Origin: Granulicella pectinivorans
GTDB lineage: Bacteria > Acidobacteriota > Terriglobia > Terriglobales > Acidobacteriaceae
Direction: 5' to 3'
NCBI RefSeq assembly: GCF_900114625.1
Contig: NZ_FOZL01000001.1
Location: 4,030,001-4,094,000, forward strand
DNA length: 64,000 nucleotides
The position numbers and the translations under genes were made by a program. Of the stretch, positions 59,530-64,000 are shown piece by piece (positions within the stretch are counted from its first letter, which is position 1; each line of letters opens with the position of its first letter). The notes under the pieces were generated by a model that saw only the letters and a program-made list of their open reading frames with translations, did no database searches and was not told where the DNA came from.

Positions 59530-61008
59530 TTACAAATCCTGTCGGGGCGCGATGGCCCTGGGGTGGTCTATGTCCATGGGGTCGCCTAACTCTTTCTGAT
59601 GGCGCTTGAAGGTGGCGATGAGGTTGAGTTTGATCTGAGCGTATCCGGGATCGTCGACAAGATCGTGCATCTCCCAGGGGTCGCGCTCGAGATCGAAGAC
59701 CTGGAAGCGATTGAGCTGCGGATAGAAGATGAGCTTGTGCTTCTGCGTGCGGATGGAGCGCTGGACCGTGTTGAGCCAGCCGAACATGGCGTCGTACAGG
59801 GGCGCGGGCTTTTCGGCGCGGAGCATGGGGACGAGCGAGGGGAACTCGACGTGCGGCGGGATTGCTACGCCGGCGAGATCGCAGGTAGTGGCGTACATGG
59901 AGTGCTGATAGACCATCTCGTCGATGCGCTTGCCGGGCTGGATGCCGGGGCCGGAGATGAGCAGAGGCATACGCATGGAGCACTCGTACTGGTTCTGCTT
60001 GCCCATGAGGCCGTGCTCGCCGACGGCGAGGCCGTGGTCTGCGGTGAGGATGACGTAGGTGTTGCCGGCCTTGCCGGAGGCCTTGAGAGCGTCGAGGATG
60101 CGGCCGATCTGGGCGTCCATGTGCGTGATGATGGCGTAGTACTCGCGGCGGTGGGTGCGAACGGCGTCTTCGGTGCGCGGGAAGGGCGCGAGGATCTCGT
60201 CGCGGGTCTTGTGCTCGCCCTGATCGAAGGGATGCTCGGGGAGGAAGTTGGGCGGGATAGCGATCTTGTCGGGCGGGTAGAGGTCGAGGTACTCCTGCGG
60301 TGCCTGACGGGGGTCGTGCGGGGCGTTGAAGCCTACGTACATGAAGAACGGGTTCGTTTTGGTGGGGACCTTCCTGATGAGGTGGTCGATGGCGGCGTCG
60401 GCGTAGAGGGCGCTGGAGTGCTGGATGGTCTCGTCCTTGCGGTTGAGCCAGATGCCCTTCTTGAGCCAGTGGCCGAGGAGCTGCCGGTTGGTGGGGTCCC
60501 AATGGTTGCCGGGGGCGGGGCGGTGGTACATGTCGGGCGTCGACGGGAGGTAGCCGGGGGCTACGGGGCCTTGCTCGGAGAAGGAGCGCTGGAGGGTGAC
60601 GGCGTCAAGGTGCCACTTGCCGGTGATGAAGGTGTCGTAGCCGGCCTCGCGGAGGGTCTGGCCCCAGCAGGGTTTGTCGCCGGCCTGGTTGGCTGCGTCG
60701 GATTGTTCGGCACGGAAGGTAGAGAGGCCGGTGTTGAGCATGGTGCGACTGGCTACGCAGACGGCTCCGGTCCAGGAGCCCTGATGGAAGCAGTGGGTGA
60801 AGTGGGCTCCGGAGCGGACGAGGCTGTCGAGGTTTGGGGTGTGGACCTCGGCGTTGTTGATGGCATTGATGGTGCGGAACATGAGGTCGTCCGCGATGAG
60901 GAAGAGGAAGTTGGGCCTGGAGGATGGATCGCTGAGGGCGAGGGCAGGCCTAGCCTGGACGGCGGCGAATGCAGTGGAGGACAGTCCGATAAACTTGCGT
61001 CGATTCAT
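59530..61008 (-). CDS. Exported type I sulfatase with CxASR active site
   Basis: 492 aa. The N-terminus is a Tat-like signal ('NRRKFIGLSSTAFAA'). The arylsulfatase fold has metal-binding D40-D41 in 'FLIADDLMF', the modifiable C84 in 'CVASR', 'TGKWHLD', and 'YVILTADHGLAVGEHGLMGKQNQYE'. In place of C-x-P-S-R it has C-V-A-S-R, which FGE can accept. It hydrolyses sulfate esters, probably on sulfated glycans. The FGE gene lies nearby on the same strand and is likely needed for activation. Confidence 0.93.
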   Translation of the reverse strand: MNRRKFIGLSSTAFAAVQARPALALSDPSSRPNFLFLIADDLMFRTINAINNAEVHTPNLDSLVRSGAHFTHCFHQGSWTGAVCVASRTMLNTGLSTFRAEQSDAANQAGDKPCWGQTLREAGYDTFITGKWHLDAVTLQRSFSEQGPVAPGYLPSTPDMYHRPAPGNHWDPTNRQLLGHWLKKGIWLNRKDETIQHSSALYADAAIDHLIRKVPTKTNPFFMYVGFNAPHDPRQAPQEYLDLYPPDKIAIPPNFLPEHPFDQGEHKTRDEILAPFPRTEDAVRTHRREYYAIITHMDAQIGRILDALKASGKAGNTYVILTADHGLAVGEHGLMGKQNQYECSMRMPLLISGPGIQPGKRIDEMVYQHSMYATTCDLAGVAIPPHVEFPSLVPMLRAEKPAPLYDAMFGWLNTVQRSIRTQKHKLIFYPQLNRFQVFDLERDPWEMHDLVDDPGYAQIKLNLIATFKRHQKELGDPMDIDHPRAIAPRQDL

Positions 61009-61044
61009 GGATGCTCTCAGTTCGTGGTGAGGATGAGGATGGAT

Positions 61045-61644
61045 CTAGTCGAGGAGTGCCTGGGTGAGAGGCACTCCGGTGGAACGCAAGCGCCAGGTGT
61101 CGCCGGTGAGGCGGATGTCGGTGAGGGTGAGGGGGGATGGCTCGATGCTGCGCAAGGCGTGATGGGGTGGGACCTGCAGGATGTAGGCGAGGGCGGCGCG
61201 TACGACCGAGGTGTGGGTGATGGCGACGACGTGGCCGGTGGTGCGGTGCGACTCGATCCAGTTGCTTATGCGCTCGATCTGGCTGAGGAAGGACTCGCCC
61301 TGATGGGGACGGGCGGATGGGTTGATCAGCCAGGTTGCGAGGCCGTCGGGGTCTTCGGTCTGGAGGGTGTCGAGGGCGATGCCGCTCCACAGGGCGTAGT
61401 CGCACTCGCGCAGGTCTGGCGCTTCCACTGCATGGAGGCCGAGCGCTGACGCGGTTTGCCGTGTGCGCTGCTCCGGTGCGGTAACTGCGTGGGCTGCGGC
61501 GGGTGCCTGCCAGGAGATGGCGGAGAGGGTGTCGAGCGACTGCGGATCGAGGGGTTCGTCGCTGGGGAAGATTCCGGCCTTCTGCTGCGCGGTGGCGGGG
61601 TGCGTGATGAGCGAGATGCGGACTGGCGGAGAGTATCGGCTCAT
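61045..61644 (-). CDS. Atypical histidine phosphatase (PGM-like)
   Basis: 199 aa. The phosphoglycerate-mutase-like fold is seen in 'ISLITHPATAQQKAG', 'PEQRTRQTAS', 'LRECDYALWSG' and 'VVAITHTSVVRAALAYIL'. The usual catalytic R-H-G is T-H-P: the nucleophilic His is kept, but the phosphate-binding Arg is lost. Its position next to cbtBA and a cobalamin riboswitch suggests a CobC-like or regulatory role; this is inference. The start ATG at 61644 excludes a long, low-complexity upstream frame. It is divergent from cbtB over 72 bp. Confidence 0.8.
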   Translation of the reverse strand: MSRYSPPVRISLITHPATAQQKAGIFPSDEPLDPQSLDTLSAISWQAPAAAHAVTAPEQRTRQTASALGLHAVEAPDLRECDYALWSGIALDTLQTEDPDGLATWLINPSARPHQGESFLSQIERISNWIESHRTTGHVVAITHTSVVRAALAYILQVPPHHALRSIEPSPLTLTDIRLTGDTWRLRSTGVPLTQALLD

Positions 61645-61716
61645 AGACGGTTTTATTTTACGAGAATTGTGTGCGCTACACTGGAAGGCGACGCAAGCAT
61701 CCGGAGGAGTTTCACC

Positions 61717-61935
61717 ATGGCATCTGAAACCGCAGGCTCGATCGCGCGCCCCACTTTTGTACCAACGATTCCGCTGTCTGAGCTGATCCCGTGGGCGGTG
61801 TTTGGCGGTCTGTTGCTGTTGTTGGTGCTGTACTTTGTGGGCGCGGAGCAGGGTGCGACGCATATGCTGCGCGGAAGCTCGGTGCATGAGTTCGTTCACG
61901 ATGGCCGCCATCTGCTTGGCTTCCCCTGCCACTGA
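61717..61935 (+). CDS. cbtB: CbtB, small subunit of a cobalt transporter
   Basis: 72 aa. One membrane helix ('LIPWAVFGGLLLLLVLYFVGA') and a His-rich C-terminus ('HMLRGSSVHEFVHDGRHLLGFPCH') that could bind Co2+, as in CbtB. It is preceded by GGAGGAG. CbtA follows 3 bp after the stop. Confidence 0.92.
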   Translation: MASETAGSIARPTFVPTIPLSELIPWAVFGGLLLLLVLYFVGAEQGATHMLRGSSVHEFVHDGRHLLGFPCH

Positions 61936-61938
61936 GCG

Positions 61939-62661
61939 ATGACTCGTAGTCTTCTGATTCGCGGGATGGTGGTGGGCGTGCTCGCCGGTCTGCTGGTGTT
62001 TCTTGCGGCGCGCGTGCTGGGAGAGCCGCAGGTGGATCGCGCGATTGCGTTTGAGGCTGCCGCGGATGAGGCAAAGGGCGAGGCTGCGGAGCCGGAGGTG
62101 GTGAGCCGGCATGTGCAGAAGACGTTTGGACTGCTGACGGCCGCGGTGTTGTATGGATCGTCGCTGGGTGGGATTTTCGGGCTGGTGTTCGCGTATGCGC
62201 ATGGGCGGTTTGGGCCACGGAGGCCGCGGGCTCTGGCTGCGCTGCTTGCTGTGGCGGGGTTCGTCACGGTGTCGTTTGTGCCGAGTTTGAAGTATCCGGC
62301 GGATCCTCCGGCGGTTGGTAATCCCGAAACAATTGGTGTGAGAACCACGGCGTTTTTCCTGATGATCGCGATCTCGATTTTAGGGATGGTGCTGGCGACG
62401 AAGGTGAGCCGGGTTGCGGCGCGGCGCTTTGGGGCTTGGAACGCAGGGCTTGTGGGGGCGGCGTTTTATGTTGGGCTCGTGGGCGTGGTTGGTTATTTTC
62501 TGCCGACGATCGATGAGGTTCCGGTGGGGTTTCCGGCCGATCTTCTGTGGCGTTTTCGGCTTGCGTCGTGGGCGTTACAGGTGGTGCTGTGGGGTGCGAT
62601 CGGGTTGTTGTTCGGGTGGCTTACGGAGCGGGATGCACGATGGTCCGGTGCGATGGTCTGA
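61939..62661 (+). CDS. cbtA: CbtA, membrane subunit of a cobalt transporter
   Basis: 240 aa with about five membrane helices; 'LLIRGMVVGVLAGLLVFLAARVLGEPQVDRAIAFE' and the central 'KYPADPPAVGNPETIG' are typical of CbtA. With CbtB it forms a cobalt uptake system usually under B12 control. It starts 3 bp after cbtB. Confidence 0.94.
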   Translation: MTRSLLIRGMVVGVLAGLLVFLAARVLGEPQVDRAIAFEAAADEAKGEAAEPEVVSRHVQKTFGLLTAAVLYGSSLGGIFGLVFAYAHGRFGPRRPRALAALLAVAGFVTVSFVPSLKYPADPPAVGNPETIGVRTTAFFLMIAISILGMVLATKVSRVAARRFGAWNAGLVGAAFYVGLVGVVGYFLPTIDEVPVGFPADLLWRFRLASWALQVVLWGAIGLLFGWLTERDARWSGAMV

Positions 62662-62699
62662 CGGCGGTCGCAGGATGCAGCGTGAGACAATGGGTCAGA

Positions 62700-62860
62700 C
62701 CCACGGTGCCCATGAGGGCTTAAAAGGGAAGTCCGGTGCGATACCGGCGCGGTCCCGCCACTGTAAACAAAGAGACGCTGCCTGCGTTACCACTCGGTTG
62801 CACCGGGGAAGGAAGGCAGTCCGGTACGATGTGCCGCTTTGAGTCAGGAGACCTGCCAGG
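62700..62860 (+). ncRNA. Cobalamin (B12) riboswitch
   Basis: The conserved core is present in order: GGTGCCC, GGGcttAAAAGGGAA, the CCGG-loop segment, CGCGGTCCCGCCACTG and the B12 box GAGTCAGGAGACCTGCC. It lies in the leader of btuF, after cbtA, and probably represses B12 uptake when B12 is plentiful. No separate terminator was recognised; control may be at translation initiation. Confidence 0.95.
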
Positions 62861-62934
62861 GTTCATGTTGCAACGTTCTGCGGAGAACAGACGCCTTGCG
62901 CCCTATAGCCGGTACGTTCCACCCCAATTCGCGT

Positions 62935-63825
62935 GTGTTCCCTTCCCTTTCGCGGCGAGCCTTTGCGTGTTCGCTGGTTGGCTTGATTGCCACGATGCGG
63001 CTGGATGCGCAACAGCATCGGCGGATCGTCTCCACGGCGCCGAGCATTACGGAGGCGCTGTTTGCGCTTGGGCTGGGTGACCAGGTGGTGGGCGTGTCGC
63101 GGTACTGCAACTATCCGGCACAGGTGGAGAAGCTGCCCAAGGTTGGCACGTATATGAAGCCGGATGTGGAAGCGATCGCTCGACTGGCTCCCGATCTGAT
63201 TGTGTTACAAACCGCCTCCGCGGTGCTGACGGAGAGGCTGAAGGCGATGCGGATGACGTATGTCGAGGTTCCGCATGGGACGCTGGAGGATGTCTATACG
63301 GGGATTCGCCTGATTGCGAACGCCGCGGCTGTGGCGGATCGAGCGGTGGCGCTGATCGGGAAGATACAGGGGGAGTTGGCGAAGATTCAGGCGAAGGCAC
63401 GGGTGTTGTCCTCGCCGCGTGTTGCGGTGGTTGTAGACCGGAGGCAGGGCACGCTGGGCGACCTGACGGCGATTGGGCCGGACAATTATCTGAATGAGAT
63501 TCTGGGGATCGCGGGCGGGACGAATGTGTTCGCGAAGGCTGGGCTGCCGCGCTATCCGCATCTCTCGCTCGAGGCGATTGTGCGGGAGAACCCGGATGTG
63601 ATCTTCGATTTGAGCAGCACGCAGGACAGCGAGGCGATGCGCGAACAGGCGCGGCCTGCGGTGCTGGCGCTGTGGGCGCAGCATGCGGGGCTCAAGGCTG
63701 CCGCGAGCGGTCATGTTTACTTCGGGACTTCGAATGCGTTGCTTGTGCCGGGGCCGCGTGCACCGGAAGCCGCGCAGTTGTTGTTCGATTTTATGCATGG
63801 CGTGGATGGGAGAAACAAGCGGTGA
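62935..63825 (+). CDS. btuF: BtuF-like cobalamin-binding periplasmic protein
   Basis: 296 aa. A Tat/Sec-like signal ('SRRAFACSLVGLIATMRLDAQ') precedes the type III substrate-binding fold: 'RIVSTAPSITEALFALGLGDQVVGVSRYCNYP', 'APDLIVLQ', and 'YPHLSLEAIVRENPDVIF'. It delivers B12 to BtuCD. The open frame begins at a TTG inside the riboswitch (62839), which cannot be the real start; GTG at 62935 is preferred, a TTG at 62896 is possible. It overlaps the next gene by 4 bp (GTGA). Confidence 0.9.
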   Translation: MFPSLSRRAFACSLVGLIATMRLDAQQHRRIVSTAPSITEALFALGLGDQVVGVSRYCNYPAQVEKLPKVGTYMKPDVEAIARLAPDLIVLQTASAVLTERLKAMRMTYVEVPHGTLEDVYTGIRLIANAAAVADRAVALIGKIQGELAKIQAKARVLSSPRVAVVVDRRQGTLGDLTAIGPDNYLNEILGIAGGTNVFAKAGLPRYPHLSLEAIVRENPDVIFDLSSTQDSEAMREQARPAVLALWAQHAGLKAAASGHVYFGTSNALLVPGPRAPEAAQLLFDFMHGVDGRNKR

Positions 63826-64000
63826 AGGATGTGCTGGCGATCGACGGCCTGAGCTTCTCGCATGGCAAACGGCAGGTGCTGCGGAATGCTACGTTTCGTG
63901 CGCAGCCGGGGGAGTTTCTCGCGCTGCTGGGTGTCAATGGAGTGGGCAAGAGTACGTTGCTGGATATTCTGGCGGGGCTGCGTGAGCCGGATGGCGGCAC
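63822..64000 (+). CDS. btuD: ABC transporter ATPase, BtuD-like (3' partial)
   Basis: The window ends in the gene. The first ~59 codons show 'AIDGLSFSHGKRQVLRNATF' and Walker A GVNGVGKST, typical of FecE/BtuD ATPases. GTG start overlaps the btuF stop. The permease gene (btuC) is expected downstream. Confidence 0.88.
   Translation, partial: MKDVLAIDGLSFSHGKRQVLRNATFRAQPGEFLALLGVNGVGKSTLLDILAGLREPDGG

Noticed and set aside
59599..61449. 616-aa open frame antisense to the sulfatase and phosphatase
   Set aside because: Gly/Val/Glu-rich shadow frame; the sulfatase with clear catalytic motifs occupies the other strand.

Overview
The window is high-GC bacterial DNA with strongly acidobacterial traits. 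These include an Oar-like TonB-dependent receptor with an N-terminal carboxypeptidase-regulatory domain, an NHL/Ig-repeat surface protein, a membrane-anchored regulator with the recurrent 'TIGVEVFGR' N-terminal domain, a MeaB/methylmalonyl-CoA epimerase fusion, and a polysaccharide-degrading cluster. I infer a soil or plant-litter member of Acidobacteriota (Terriglobia/Acidobacteriaceae). No rRNA or other phylogenetic marker confirms this.

Layout. 1-5.6 kb: a beta-propeller histidine kinase (5'-truncated by the window) overlapping its NarL-type regulator, a small DoxX-like membrane protein, an ECF sigma factor, a cytochrome P460-like protein and Ohr. 5.9-25.8 kb: a 19.8-kb integrated element between perfect 59-bp direct repeats. 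The right repeat is the 3' part of an intact tRNA-Leu(CAA); the left repeat is an orphan fragment of the same tRNA. The element carries an exported protein of unknown function, a nuclease-like/Fic fusion, an AbiE toxin-antitoxin pair, a mobilisation operon (MobC-like, VirD4/TraD-like, MobF relaxase) with a candidate oriT, and a regulator/xis/integrase module with face-to-face promoters around a palindromic operator. Its right arm holds a 1518-aa SF1 helicase fused to a Vsr-like nuclease, divergent from an OLD-family ATPase/TOPRIM nuclease. No type IV secretion channel genes are present, so it looks like an integrative mobilizable element with defence cargo.

25.8-34.9 kb: core genes. These are psd-pssA with a catalytically dead Asd/Usg-like paralogue, meaB-mce/tsaB/rimI, an alpha/beta hydrolase, a DinB-like protein, tatD, yajQ and a polyprenyl diphosphate synthase. 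35-41.2 kb: cell-surface proteins (beta-barrel, NHL/Ig, DNRLRE-collagen-like). 41.5-47.2 kb: a GT-C/TPR membrane protein, a GT2-GtrA fusion, and an EmrB-type pump with its MarR regulator. 47.2-57.3 kb: a carbohydrate cluster (GH43, TonB receptor, membrane regulator, GH106-like hydrolase, CE12-like esterase) suggesting use of pectin or hemicellulose side chains. 57.5-61 kb: a formylglycine-generating enzyme, a parvulin isomerase and a sulfatase that probably depends on that enzyme. 61-64 kb: a cobalt/cobalamin region with an atypical histidine phosphatase, cbtB-cbtA, a cobalamin riboswitch, btuF and the start of btuD.

The most interesting unit is the mobile element, in particular the helicase-nuclease/OLD pair in its right arm and the promoter switch that controls its integrase.
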